Origin: Girardia tigrina
Taxonomy: Eukaryota > Platyhelminthes > Tricladida > Dugesiidae
Reading direction: 5' to 3'
DNA: 64,000 nt
Assembly: GCA_001938485.1 (NCBI GenBank)
Contig: MQRK01249566.1
Location: 12,943-76,942, forward strand
A program made the translations under genes and the position numbers. Position 1 is the first letter of the stretch, and every line of letters begins with the position of its first letter. The notes beneath the pieces were generated by a model. The model did not search any database and was not told the DNA's origin. It saw nothing but the letters and a program-made list of their open reading frames with translations. Of the stretch, positions 21,740 through 32,693 are shown piece by piece.

Positions 21740-21995
21740 GATTTCCTTTCCCTTTTTGTTCATTTTAAAACTTATTGTATTTATTTAATTTTTAAAACTT
21801 TCAAATTTAAAAAAATAATAAATTATTTTGGCAAAATTCAAATTTAAAATAACTCCTTATAATAATAATATGATACTTATAATAATATGAATGCTTAGTT
21901 AAGGTAATCTACTTTATTATAAAGTACTACTTTTACTATGTGAGAAGTATTTGTAACATCAATATCAGAATTCATTTTAACTCAACTGAAATCTT
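21740..21995 (+). repeat. Interspersed repeat family D, related segment
   Basis: AATAATAAATTATTTTGGCAAAATTCAAATTTA at 21811-21843 resembles 61765-61797, and GTGAGAAGTATTTGTAACATC / ATCAGAATTCATTTTAAC at 21940-21980 matches 59530-59570. These look like pieces of one dispersed AT-rich family. Confidence 0.45.
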
Positions 21996-22129
21996 ATATG
22001 CTGTTTTTTTTAATTTTGTGTTGTTTTTTTAAACAACCATTTTCAATATTTTATTATTTTATAAATTTTGAAAATACGTTATATTTAATATTCAATTTTT
22101 TATTTTTTAAATATTTAATTTTTTAATCA

Positions 22130-22160
22130 TTTTTTTCAATGGTAGGGTCAAGATTTAGTG
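22130..22160 (+). repeat. Templated-insertion-like copy of transposase sequence
   Basis: About 31 bases are identical to the transposase segment at 21382-21412 (TTCAATGGTAGGGTCAAGAT within it). They are embedded in otherwise unrelated AT-rich DNA about 750 bp downstream. Confidence 0.75.
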
Positions 22161-23190
22161 TATTTTTTAATTAAATAAATAATTAAATAAATAGTTTTAT
22201 TTAATTAAATAAAAATTAGAAAATACATTCTTACAAAAATTAATAAATTTTTTTATTCAAATTTAAATTATTTTTAAAAATACTGTTTTATCTGTTATCT
22301 GTTTAGATCAACTACTTTTTCTATTAAAATAATATTTTAATTCAAAATGAATTTATAAACAATGTTTTTAAATTCAAATCTAAAATACTTAATTAATTCC
22401 AATTAATTTTTAAAATTTTCAATTTGATTTAATTCAAAATATTCTTTTTTAAAACTATTTAAATTTTGATCAGCGAACTAAATTAATTACCTCCTCATAT
22501 ACTATATTAAATATATTATTTTAATTGCTCCTCATTTTGAAAAAGAGGTTGACACTTCGAGTCCGACCTGCTCCATAAACCTATAATTTTTGGTGCCTTA
22601 GATCTAATTTTTTCAATGAATTATATATGAATAATTATTAAATGGTGGTGCAAAGTTTCTTTTCTTTGGAATCTTGTTCTTGAGGCTATATTTATCTTAT
22701 TTTTCATCATTTTTTTAACATTATTTAATTAGAAATTCCCTTATTAGAAATTTCCAAACAAATAATAAACAACAAATTTTATATTTTGAATTTTCAAGAC
22801 TAAATAATTTTATGTTACATTGAAGACTGCATGTTGGATATCTTTCAGGAAAAACTCTTTTATTAGATACATTCGTTAGATGTATCGAAAGTATATAAAA
22901 TTAAATGGGAATTTTAAATCAAAATTATTTATATTTTGTTTACCTCTGATAATTTTCCTTAATTATATTACAGACGTTCTCTCATTAGTATAAATCTGTA
23001 AATTGGTACAAACTAAAACACAACACATTTTACAATTTTTAAATAAAACGCAATTTATTTTATAAGTAAAAAAATATTAAGTTGGAAAAAATCTAAGAAA
23101 ATTCAAATAATAATGCGTGTTTCAAAATGATTTTTATCGTGATTAGATAAAAATTTACTCAAAGGTTAAAACAAAATAAGAAAAAACATA
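22160..23190. other. AT-rich spacer
   Basis: Nothing recognised apart from low-complexity A/T tracts. Confidence 0.4.
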
Positions 23191-23194
23191 TAAT

Positions 23195-23480
23195 CAGAAC
23201 TAGTAAATCAAAAAATAAAATTTTTTATATTCATTCTTTATGCAGACAGAACTTTACTTTGCCAACAAGGTTTTTAAAATTTAAAAATGTAACATTTAAA
23301 AAATTTTAATTAAAAAACACATTAAAAATCAATATAAACTACTTATAATTTATAAATAGATATCTTGCAATTAATATTGTTCGGGAACTCCGAATTTTCC
23401 ATTTTTTCCCATTTTGGATCTTAAAAATTTTTTTTCGATCAAATTTTTCCATAATCATTTATTGTCATCGAGATTGAGTA
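23195..23480 (-). repeat. Interspersed repeat family B, copy 1 (inverted)
   Basis: The complement of this stretch matches 37080-37345, sharing AAAATTCGGAG, CCGAACAGTTTTAATTGCAA, GATCTACTTATAAATT and the GACAGAACTTTACTTT / AAAGTAGAGTTTTGTC block. The short copy at 34726-34795 carries only the central part. No gene is present. Confidence 0.65.
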
Positions 23481-23557
23481 AGTCTGAAAAGTTTGAAGAA
23501 AATCGATTGAGTAAAAAGCCTTAAAGAAAAGGTTTCTAATTTCCATGGATACATGTA

Positions 23558-24567
23558 GTGTGTCTCATAAATAGTTGGAAATATGAACATAATACCTACA
23601 CTTCACAAAATAAAAAAATTAAAACGATTTTATTTTTATCAGATTCAGCATAGAGTAAAGGTTTGTTTAAATAGTTGAAACATTGTTATTACTTTAACGG
23701 AGGACTTACAAATATGAATCTACATTACACACAAACTTAACATGTTCTCATACAAAAAGCAGTATGAACACTTTGTTTCTGCTAACGTATAACAAGAAAG
23801 ACACTCATTTGTGAAAATTTCCTCGCACAAGTCGATGCAGGTCCTGATTTCCTGGACATAATCCTATTCATTGATGAGTCCATCTTCGATTGCAATGCTC
23901 ATTTAAATAAGCAGAACGATTGGATTTGGGCACCAAAAGACAGTTTTCCTCCTCCAAATCCCAGTTTCCCTGCGAAACAATCTCCGAAGAAAATGGCTGG
24001 ATTTTCATCAAAAGTGTGCATTGGACCTTTCTTTTTTAATTCCAGTCACAGCTGAGAGCTATCAGCAAACGCTGAAGGATTATAAAATTCCGAACTTAAA
24101 GAAGCACAAAAAAAACACAACCATATTTCAGCAGGACGGGGCAACGCCTCACACTGCATTGAACACCAAAGAGTTTTTGAAACTAGAATTTTGAGATGTT
24201 GTAATAAGCAGAGGGTTTCCCTTTGCTTGACCAGGTTATTCACCCAATTTGACACCAGCAGATTTTGGATTGTGGCCCATCTTAAAATGAAAGTGTATGT
24301 TAAGAACTATATTTCAGTGGAAGAACTTAAAACTGCTATTCAAAATGAATTCCATTCACTGCCTCTAGGTTTCTTTTCTAATTGTGTTAACTCAGTTATT
24401 GTGAGATGTGCTTTGCGTTTTGAGGCCGATGGTGGAAATTTCTAAAGCTTATTTGTATTAAAAACTTAATTATACCTGAACATGTTTGTAATTACTCAGC
24501 TTTGGAAAAATGTAAATTTGGTTTGAAATAACCACGTTTGAAATTTCCAACTATTTATTGGACACAC
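23558..24567 (+). mobile_element. rosa-like (DD41D) Tc1/mariner-superfamily transposon, decayed
   Basis: The ends are inverted: left GTGTGTCTCATAAATAGTTG and complement of right GTGTGTCCAATAAATAGTTG, both followed by GAAAT. The TA target is present on the left (23556-23557). The body of about 1.0 kb encodes one transposase on the plus strand. Confidence 0.7.
23830..24447 (+). pseudogene. DD41D transposase pseudogene
   Basis: Recognisable blocks are FTDES-like at about 23870, FQQDGATPHTALNT (second aspartate) near 24125-24170, and PGYSPNLTPADFGLW (third aspartate) near 24230-24280. The tail is VEELKTAIQNEFHSLP with a final FEADGGNF. Counting from the second to the third aspartate gives 41 residues between, the spacing of the rosa group. 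Two stop codons lie between these blocks (about 24192 and 24228) and the N-terminal half has frameshifts, so the gene is dead. Confidence 0.65.
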
Positions 24568-24569
24568 GA

Positions 24570-24945
24570 TATATATATATATATATATATAGAAAGTAAG
24601 CTAAAAGAATGGTAAAAAACAAAAAAAACACATGTTATACAAATTTAAGTTTAAACTGAATGTTCGAAATGAGTTTTGTTTGGAAATGAATAACCAGGTA
24701 AAAATCTTTGAAGAATGTAGAAATTAAATGGACAAAGTAAAAATATAAATTAAAATCAAAGAAAGTCTAAAATTAACAAAAGAATTAAGTTGTAAGAAAC
24801 AGTAGAAGTTTAAAGTAGTTAAAAAAAGGATGACTTCGTAGTTCAACGGTGGAAATATTTGAAAAAAAGAAAAGTTTTGGGAAATGAAAATTTGAAAATA
24901 AATATGAGTATATATATTATAAATAATTTTAATTTATTCTAGTTT
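24570..24945. other. AT-rich spacer with short (TA)n
   Basis: A short (TA)n tract at 24569-24591 directly follows the transposon end. Nothing else is recognised. Confidence 0.5.
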
Positions 24946-24950
24946 AAATT

Positions 24951-25840
24951 TCATAAAAATTTCCTCAAAATAAAAAGAAATAATTTTGTTTTCATTTGTG
25001 TATTAAAATCAGTTTCAAAAATGTATGATAAAATAAATCTTAGAAAAATTTCTGATTCTACTAATTCGGTTAACATATAACAGTAACACCGGCTGTAAAT
25101 GCTATTTGGGAAACTATGCAAAAGTTCACGATGGTTTCTCAAGTTGAATCCATAACAATTTTCTAATTTTAAAATCCTTAATGCTTCGTCGATTTGTGTG
25201 TCAAACTTTATATTTCATTGCTCCTCATAATAGGAAATCATAGGGTATAAAATTAGCAATCCAGAGGACCATACAATCGTCTCCAGTACAAAATCCTTCA
25301 TCGAAAAAAATCATTAATAGCAGAATAAGGAGCAGGTGCTCAATCCTTCATATAAAAAATATCCTAAAACTTAAGACTCATTTGCAAATGAGGAATAATT
25401 ACATATACAACCCCGTGTAAGTACTTTTCGTCATTTGTTGTACCGTCAAAGGATATAGATGCAAAGACGTCAAAAAAATAAATTACAATTCACACAGTAA
25501 CACCTGAATCATTTAAAAGAGACTTCTTGAAGTAAACGAGGAATTTTCGGACTTTAGTAGTCAGCATTAGGTGTTTTGACTTGATCAGTTTGGGAAGTCA
25601 TCAATGTCCCCTGACAAAACTAAACTTGCTTACCAAGTTCATCATCATTCAAAAATTTATTTAATTGAAGTTTCCAGTTTCCTAATTTAATGCCATTCCT
25701 AATTCTTTGGACTCTACTTCTGAAAATTTCAAGATCTCATGATTCCCGGCGTTGAGATTTTTCAGATTAACTGAATATTTTCTAATATGATCTACATTTT
25801 TCTCGCCTTAACCTGTTTTAGACCGACCATGCCTTGCATT
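24951..25840 (-). pseudogene. Possible decayed coding region, family unknown
   Basis: On the minus strand several stretches have protein-like composition, such as KVRKFLVYFKKSLLND, FDVFASISFDGTTNDEKYLH and GVVYVIIPHLQM, interrupted by stops. Motif order is not one I can name. It may be the remnant of a mobile-element protein. Treat as unassigned. Confidence 0.25.
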
Positions 25841-26640
25841 GACAAAAAATATGAAAAAATAAAATTATGTTTTAAAGACGTTTATCATACTTTACATTAG
25901 CTCTTATTTAATTACTGTCCGATTTTATGATAAATCAAAAGATTAACTCTCTGAAATTTGAATTTTTACCATAGAGTTCAAGATGCTGACAGTCAACACC
26001 AGTTCTCGACATCCTCATGACATTCAATTCTCCTCATGGATTTTCATCTGAACAAAGGGATATAACCTTTTGTCAACTTCCCTTTTTCACTTCACATCCT
26101 GTTCTTCCTGTTTCTATCCATTTTTTTATGGTTCTGTTAATTTTCTTTAGATCATTTTTTTCAACAAATTTCATTTTAAATAACCAAAACTTGTACCCCT
26201 GAGTTAATGAAGATAAGGTTATTTTTAAATATGTCATAAAATAATTAATATAACATTTATTTAAATAAAAGACTTGCTGATGTACGGAGGAGTTCGAAGA
26301 GATTCTTATTAGAATAACATTTCCCATAATTTCCTTTAATTGCTAAAAGAAATACACAATATGAAAATGGCCTTTTTTATTGTTTTTTTATTTTAAATTG
26401 TAAAAATAACAATCTTCTTGTACTTTGGAAAGACAAATTACATTCAACAGTAAGCAGAAATACAAAATAAAAGAAACAAGCCAGAAAAAAAGAATTAATT
26501 GTAGGAAATAAGAAGATTCTTCAATTGTTTAGGAGATAATACGAGCCCAATCTCTATTATTGCTGAATTTCCAGTTTTCCTTTGGGCAAAATGCATCTAA
26601 AATAGATACAATTAAGATTTTTTGCTGGGTTAAAAATTAT
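25840..26640. other. AT-rich spacer
   Basis: A minus-strand frame at 26073-26327 has no family resemblance. No terminal repeats or RNA genes recognised. Confidence 0.35.
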
Positions 26641-26689
26641 ATAATTCAATAAAATTATTTTATAAAATAATAAAATGGTTTGAATTATG

Positions 26690-26767
26690 ATTAGTATTAT
26701 TAATAATACTAATACTAATAATAATAATACTGATAAAAATATTATTATTAGTATCATTATAAATACA

Positions 26768-26800
<33 letters not shown>

Positions 26801-26805
26801 TTTTA
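26690..26805. repeat. AAT/ATT microsatellite
   Basis: Imperfect triplet repeats lead into an uninterrupted (AAT)n run at 26767-26801. Confidence 0.9.
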
Positions 26806-27185
26806 GGAATTTTTTAGGAAATATTTTTAAAATTTGTGAAATAATAATTGAATTCAAAGTACCATTTTAAATTTAAAAAAATCAAGAACTAAATAAAGTT
26901 ATGTTAAGCATGATAAAAATTCGTAAATTTAATTAAAAATGAAATTATTTAATCGTCGAAAATTAAAAAAAAAGTAAAATGAGTTATTAATACTATATTT
27001 ATTTTTATTGTATCGGTTTGAGATTTGTGAAATAAATAGTTCCTCAAAATTAAAAAAATAATGAATTTAATTTTAATTATATTTGTTTAAATAAAAAGTA
27101 TTAGACATTTTTTTGTGGATTAATAAAACTTGAAAATGTTGTCAACTTTTAATATTGATAGTGTGGAAGATGTTCCAAAAACATC

Positions 27186-27222
27186 TAATAATAATAATAA
27201 TAATAATATTTTTATAAGTATA

Positions 27223-27275
<53 letters not shown>

Positions 27276-27276
27276 C
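27186..27276. repeat. Compound AAT / ATT microsatellite (inverted triplet arms)
   Basis: (AAT)n at 27186-27208 is followed after about 14 bp by (ATT)n at 27223-27275, so the locus can fold back on itself. Confidence 0.9.
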
Positions 27277-27289
27277 AGTAATTATTAAA

Positions 27290-28190
27290 AAATGGCATTT
27301 GACTCTCGAAATAAATGAGAATTGTTTTCATTTTCAATCTAATGAAAGGGAAAAAAGGTTTTTGTTCAGAGTCACAAATCACATTTGTGGTTTTTGTCGG
27401 AGTTATTCAAAATTTTAAGATTAAGAGTTTCAGACATTGAGAGATTGAATAACTTTTTATTTACACTAAAAAGAAATTCTGTTAGAAATCAGGAAAATCA
27501 GAAATAAATTGGATGATATTTGTGATTAAAGTTCGGGGAACATGGATGAAATTTGCCTTCTGTTGTTTATTAAAAGTTCATTTCCCCTTGTATTTTTATA
27601 ATTAGTGAACCCCATACCTCCTAACCCCAATCCTCTAATGAATGCCTCAAGGCTCAGCATGTTCCAGTACATTTCCGTGGCGAGATTCCGCCAAGTCAAC
27701 CATGTAGATACACTAAGTTTCACTTCGAATCTAATTAACTATGTTTTACTACATAATAAAGTACATGAGGTTAAATAATCTTATTTTTCAATCAATATTT
27801 GTAAAAGTACGTCTACATATCATTACCAAAAAAATAAATAACAGTTATAATAATATTTTTTGTTTTTCAAGTTACATATAAATATAATTATAACATATAT
27901 AAGTCGAAAATTATCTAAATTTCAAAGTGCAAAATTAAAAATCGTTAAAAATTGTAAAATTAAAAGAATAATATTTTTAAATAAAAAAGAAGAATATGGA
28001 AAAGAAAAAAGTATTACAAACTAAAATATCATTTTCCTATTGTAATGAAAAGAGAATTTCGATATTTTTTTCTCTTCCACTAACATTATAGTATAATTAG
28101 ATAAAAGAAATGAATAATATTTATTCGGAACACGATAGACATCAAATTGTTAATGAATGTAATTAATTGTCAAATTATTCGGCAGCAATA
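27290..28190. other. AT-rich spacer
   Basis: A minus-strand frame at 27526-27723 has less AT-driven composition (SLEAFIRGLGLGGMGFTNYK) but no recognised family. Otherwise nothing. Confidence 0.3.
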
Positions 28191-28199
28191 AGTATCTTT

Positions 28200-28420
28200 C
28201 TGGTCAAGTTCAAATGAGTGTTGCCGAAATTGTCACATGGAATTTGTTGTACAAGTGCTGATTTCCCTGTTTAATCTGTTATTAAACATTTGTCTGGTGA
28301 ACTCGCAATGAGAGTGGTTTAGGTGCCGGTAGTTTGATGGAAATTCGTCACCGAGAGTGCCATGTGAGACGAATTTCCAGTTCCGCCTAAACCTGAAAAA
28401 CCGACAAATGGATAGTGTTC
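28200..28420 (+). repeat. Structured palindromic repeat, copy 2
   Basis: This is the same element as 15686-15890 in opposite orientation. The hairpin here is more perfect: GGAAATTCGTC pairs with GACGAATTTCC around the conserved GAGAGTGCCATGT. The outer arms are GGTTTAGG and CCTAAACC where copy 1 has GGTTTAGT and ACTAAACC. It ends just upstream of a PLE fragment. Confidence 0.65.
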
Positions 28421-28554
28421 CGGTTGAATATATATTTATATTATATGATAGTTGTGGGTGGCTACTACACTTATCTTTACAGTTTGAACGATTATGAATA
28501 TCTATGGTAACATAATATAACGTTAAAAAAATAATTTATAGGAAGCAATTTGAT

Positions 28555-29285
28555 ATATGTTTATATACCCAAGCGGACAGATTTTGTGATCCGAAGTATA
28601 ACAGAAACATGATTAAAGGCTTAATTTATCGCTTCTGGTCGTTGCCTTCAACTTTTCTTAAATCTGTATAAACTGTTAATAAATTAAGTTCCTTATTAAA
28701 TCAGAATGGTTAATCTAAATCTTTTCTAGAAAAATTAATGAAGAAAACAGTGGATAAAATACTTTTGAAAGATAGTTCGAAAAATGAGAGTTTTGTTTCC
28801 CTAATGATTCTCAGAAAGAAATTGAAGTAACATTAGATATTAAAAATAGGCTTTATTGTACCTAATTCTGAAGGATTTAAAAACTTTAAAATGCATTTTT
28901 AAAAGAAACTGTAACAATGAATTAAATTGAAAAATTATATCACGATCTCATAAAATTTTAAATATGTTCATTAAAAATATATTATACCTTTAATGTCAAT
29001 GTATAAGAGTGATGTCACGAACATTGAAGAGACTGTCCGTCAACTTTGAAACGAATTCAAGAACATAGTCAAAAAGAGAGTAAGAAAAAAATGTAAATGT
29101 GATGTTAATATTGATAATTTTAAAATACTATTTAAGCATTTTGATTATTATTGAGAGAGAGCGCTGTGTGAAGCATTGTTAATTAGGCTAAATTTGCACT
29201 AAAACCAATTTTCAATCTGCCGACTCAAGCAGATTATTGAGAATTTTCGATTAGCGTGATTTTATGTAGTCAATAATTATTTTTG
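28555..29285 (+). mobile_element. Penelope-like retroelement fragment (3' part of RT/GIY-YIG ORF)
   Basis: The order of blocks matches the PLE copy at 58150-59040. A NMIKGLIYRFWSLPSTFLKS-like block at about 28605-28670 is followed by a SSLLNQNG-like block, a segment equivalent to DGSKKEI, and KCKCDVNIDNFKIL with RALCEALLIRL near 29090-29195. PLEs are non-LTR retroelements with a reverse transcriptase and a GIY-YIG endonuclease. The central cysteine-rich GIY-YIG motif is not seen, the frame is interrupted many times and the 5' half is absent. Confidence 0.65.
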
Positions 29286-29289
29286 CATT

Positions 29290-30330
29290 TATAAACAGGT
29301 GAATTAAATTATTAGTCAACTGTAATTGCCAAACGTTTAAATCCTTCAACAATATTAAAATATGTAACTAATATATATTTTATTTTAATAAAAGATTCCA
29401 GAGAGTATAATGTTCCTGATCCAATTCACATGAATTCCTTCCGTTAATTCATTTAAATATCAGCTTTACATCCATACTTTTCTGAAACTAAGTTTCTTTG
29501 GTTTCCCTATCACTTCTTGCATTTCAATCACAAATTATCTTACCAAACTGCCAGGTGGCAAAGTCTGCGGTCAGAAAATAGGAAATGGTTAATTAGTGAT
29601 GTATTTTATCACATTTTATGCTTAAAATATGAAATAAATAATAGAACACATTTTTATTTTAATAAAGACTATTTATTTAGTATTTTTGAAAATATTTTTT
29701 AGTTTGAGTAGAAACAAAATATGTTGTCAATTTTCGTCCCACAAACACGCATTCCTGAGCTGGCGGTTTAGTGCCATCTTCTCCAGTCAAACTCAATTCT
29801 TTAGTTTATTCATATAATTCAACCGATTCTAATGCTGTTTGGATTCAACTACATCTTGAACAACTTACAGATTACCTTAATACAATTTTTTTCAATTAAA
29901 TTTAAAATAATTTTTTCAATATTTATCAAAATATTTCAAGATTTAATTTATATTTTTATTCTTTGTTGACTTTTGCCTAATTTTGGTTTATAGAAACTTT
30001 TATTAGGGTTTTTGACTCCTCCAAAAACCATCAGAACCTTCCATTTCCGACGTTGACAACCATCAACACATCAGCTTGGGTTTACTAGATCAACAATTAC
30101 AGATAGTATATAGGGTCTTAGTCATGTTCAACAATTTAAGATACCATGATTTGAGCGTCAACTACAGAAAAAGTAAATTCAGTAAACTTGAGTAAATTAT
30201 TAAAATGAGTTCCAAAATTCTTAAATTTAAAATAAAAATAAACTTTTCTGACAGATTTACATTTTATCTTTATTGGTAACAACTTTTAAATATTGTTTTA
30301 ATTAAAAATTAAAAGATGCCATTTTAAAAT
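29290..30330. other. AT-rich spacer
   Basis: The stretch 29715-30120 is somewhat less AT-rich but no gene, repeat ends or RNA was recognised. Confidence 0.35.
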
Positions 30331-30334
30331 AAAT

Positions 30335-30490
30335 CTTTTATTGATGCAATATATTTCGACGGATGATTATGTAATACATTATCCAATTACTGTTTCACGT
30401 AAACACTTTAAACAAAGTTGATGAGTCACTTAGTTGATTTTAATTGCTGGATTAACTGCTTTAATTATTAATGCCTCACATAAAACTCTT
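30335..30490 (-). mobile_element. PLE 3'-end relic
   Basis: GATGCAATATATTTCGACGG and, 110 bp later, GATTAACTGCTTTAATTATTAATGCCTCACA resemble the terminal region of the minus-strand PLE copy at 48890-49090 (TTGCAATATATTTTGG; GATTAAGTGATTTAATCAAT). It is strongly diverged. Confidence 0.45.
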
Positions 30491-31139
30491 TCCTAATAAT
30501 TTTGTTTCAATTAAGTTTCCCAAATTCTTCCTATATGAAGTACAATTAGACTTATCCGGGGTACTCAGCTAAGGTCCACATTCTTTTTATTAATATTACT
30601 GAGCCCCTTAAAACATTTTATAATTTCTAAAATTTGTTCCTTAACTCATAATCCTTTCAGTTAATTAAATTTTAATCTAAATAATAATTATTCATAAAAG
30701 TTTATTTAATAATTGTCATTCTCAGTTATTACATCCCCACCAAATCGATGTAACAGTTTCTTGCTTCAATTATTTTCGGTTGTCTGAGTTTATTGTGGCT
30801 GAAAAGTTAATTTTAAATTAGTCTAATAGAATAAAAATTAACAGAGAATTTTGATATTTGCCTAATTTTTTTCAAAAAAAATCACTGTCTGTTCAGGAAA
30901 ATGAAAGTCAAAAATAGAATTTTCAAAACAGAATAATGAAACCAAGTTTTGTTTAGTTTTATTTATTATTGATGAGACACTAAAATCTACTAATTAATAT
31001 TCAAAATTGGTAAAATAAGACAATTTAAATTCTTTAAATCTTTAATTAAATAAATACAATTAGCCATTAATATCCGATTAAATTATTACTCGCCGCTGAC
31101 ATTTACAGAGGTCTTTAGACTTTTGTTTTTCTCAATTCG

Positions 31140-31700
31140 CATTCATAATACTCAAATAATTTGTACAATTATTTTATGAACATTATTATCAACATCACAA
31201 TTCGAGTGTAGTAAGAACACCGATTTGACTTTTCATATTTTTATTTAAACAACAATTTTGATTCTCCTTAAGACAATCTTTATCAAAGCTTTCATACAAG
31301 TGCATTCTAAACTAAATTGATTAATAAATTAATTTTTATTATTTTTTTAGCAAATGGAGAAATAAATAATTTATTAAAATATTTACTCAAAACTTATTGG
31401 ATAAAAATTCAAATCATTATTACTTATTTAAAAAATATTAATTTGATTTATTTATTAAAAATCAATTAACTTATTTAAAATTTTGCAATTATTTTCAATT
31501 AAAAATAAATTTAAACATTACATATTTTTAGATAATAAGAATTAAAATATTAATTATCCATCTGGGTAGGAGAGACATAAATTCAAATCAGCATACAACA
31601 TTCAAACGAAAAACATCAAACACTCAAGATATTCATCGCATGGGTAATAATACCAGAACTATTTTAATTAAAAATTTTAAGTTGTGAAATAACCTTACTT
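31140..31700 (+). repeat. Interspersed repeat family C, copy 2
   Basis: Block 1 is at 31165-31320 (ACATCACAATTCGAGTG, GACAATCTTTATCAAAGCTTTC, GTGCATTCTAAACT). Block 2 is at 31557-31640 (CCATCTGGGTAGGAGAGACA, CAGCATACAACATTCAAAC). Block 1 matches the inverted copy at 48690-48745 closely. Confidence 0.65.
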
Positions 31701-31814
31701 TGCCCATTCTAAATGTTAAGTGATATGCTGTAGTGTCTTATTTGTGGAACAATATGTAGTGCCAAAGTAGTCTTTGTAACATCCAAAGTTCAAAGTTTCC
31801 TCTCCAATAAATAG

Positions 31815-31892
31815 AAAACAGTTTGTGATTGGCATTCTAATCTAGTATATAAATTTAATTGTCACGGGTGTCAAAACTTGTACATCCGAGAG
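31815..31892 (+). mobile_element. PLE GIY-YIG domain, left piece of a split copy
   Basis: The frame reads NLVYKFNCHGCQNLYIRE. The CxxC followed by Y-I-x-E is the signature of the PLE GIY-YIG endonuclease; compare KYTCNECNATYIAE in the minus-strand copy at 33.2 kb. The domain breaks off at 31892, exactly where the GC-rich insertion unit begins, and resumes at about 32691 with VYIRETNRHL. Confidence 0.75.
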
Positions 31893-32285
31893 GGATTGTA
31901 CATCCGCACAGGAATAGACTGTGCGGCCAGTGGGCATACTTCTACGTAGTATCCCTGAGTAACTAGAGATCTCGGTCTCTAGGCTAGTGTCCAAGAGCTA
32001 GCCGATTATTACGGAACAGCCGGCAATATATCGTATTCAGGAATGGGCCAGCAATCCATTGACGGCTGTGGGGAGTAGTGACCCCGCTGTCGGTGGTTGG
32101 ATTGCATCTTAATGATCTGGGATGAATCAATCCCGGTGAAGGGTGTTGTAATGACGTCGTTGCATCTTCGGACAGGCGGAACTAAGGTATGGATCCCAAC
32201 ATTGGGGGAGTGTTCGTTGAGAACCATCACCGTCCCAGGCCTCCTAAAAAGCCTCAGACTTAATACCGTTAAAGGAGTAGAGGTG
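31881..32285 (+). mobile_element. GC-rich structured insertion unit, copy 1 (405 bp)
   Basis: The unit begins at the PLE target word TACATCCGAGAG (31881-31892) and ends where the next target copy starts (32286). It has no open frame. Stems include CCGCACAG/CTGTGCGG (31904-31926), CTAGAG/CTCTAG (31963-31982), GTGGGG/CCCCGC around the loop AGTAGTGA (32068-32087) and CTGGGAT/ATCCCGG (32117-32136). The composition is far more GC-rich than the window. Comparison with copy 2 shows paired substitutions that preserve stems. Confidence 0.75.
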
Positions 32286-32693
32286 CACATCCGAGAGCAG
32301 GGATCACTGTTTGATAGGCAAGTTTGGACATCCCTCCCCGTGGTATCCCTGGGAAACTAGAGTTCCATTCTCTAGGCGAAAGCGTCCTGAGCTGCGCCAT
32401 TTGCTGTTTTGAACGGTCGGCAGCCGATGTAAGCGTTACTTGACTAGCAAACCAGTTTCTTGAAGGCAGAACTAAATGTCATGGCTGTAGGGAGTAGTGA
32501 CCCTGCAGTCGCGTTTTCGATTGCATCGCAATGATCCAAGGTTTCTAATCTTGGTGAGGGGTGTTGTGAAGCCGGTTCGCCAGGGGAGCTTAGGCACACA
32601 AATCCCCGTATAGGAGAAGTACCTTTTGAAGCCATTAGCGTCTCAGACTTCCTAAAAAACCTCAGACTTAATACTTTTATAGGATGACAGGTT
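32286..32693 (+). mobile_element. GC-rich structured insertion unit, copy 2 (408 bp)
   Basis: Head-to-tail with copy 1, it begins CACATCCGAGAG (32286-32297) and ends before TACATCAGAGAG (32694-32705), where the PLE frame resumes. The CTAGAG/CTCTAG hairpin is kept. The second stem is TGTAGGG/CCCTGCA around the same AGTAGTGA loop (32486-32507). The third is CCAAGGT/ATCTTGG (32536-32554), where copy 1 has CTGGGAT/ATCCCGG. The tail CCTCAGACTTAATAC is shared by both copies. No polyA tail and no terminal inverted repeat is present. Confidence 0.75.

Noticed and set aside
27186-27276. AAT/ATT arms as a CRISPR-like or regulatory array
   Set aside because: It is a plain compound microsatellite with no spacers.
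32097-32360. Open frames through the GC-rich units at 32 kb
   Set aside because: They arise from GC-rich composition, differ between the two copies and do not preserve protein sequence, while the stems are preserved.
31893-32690. Spliceosomal intron inside the PLE
   Set aside because: GT-AG ends can be picked but the joined frame would not restore the YIRE codons in phase, and the 405/408-bp duplication with target copies is better explained by insertion.
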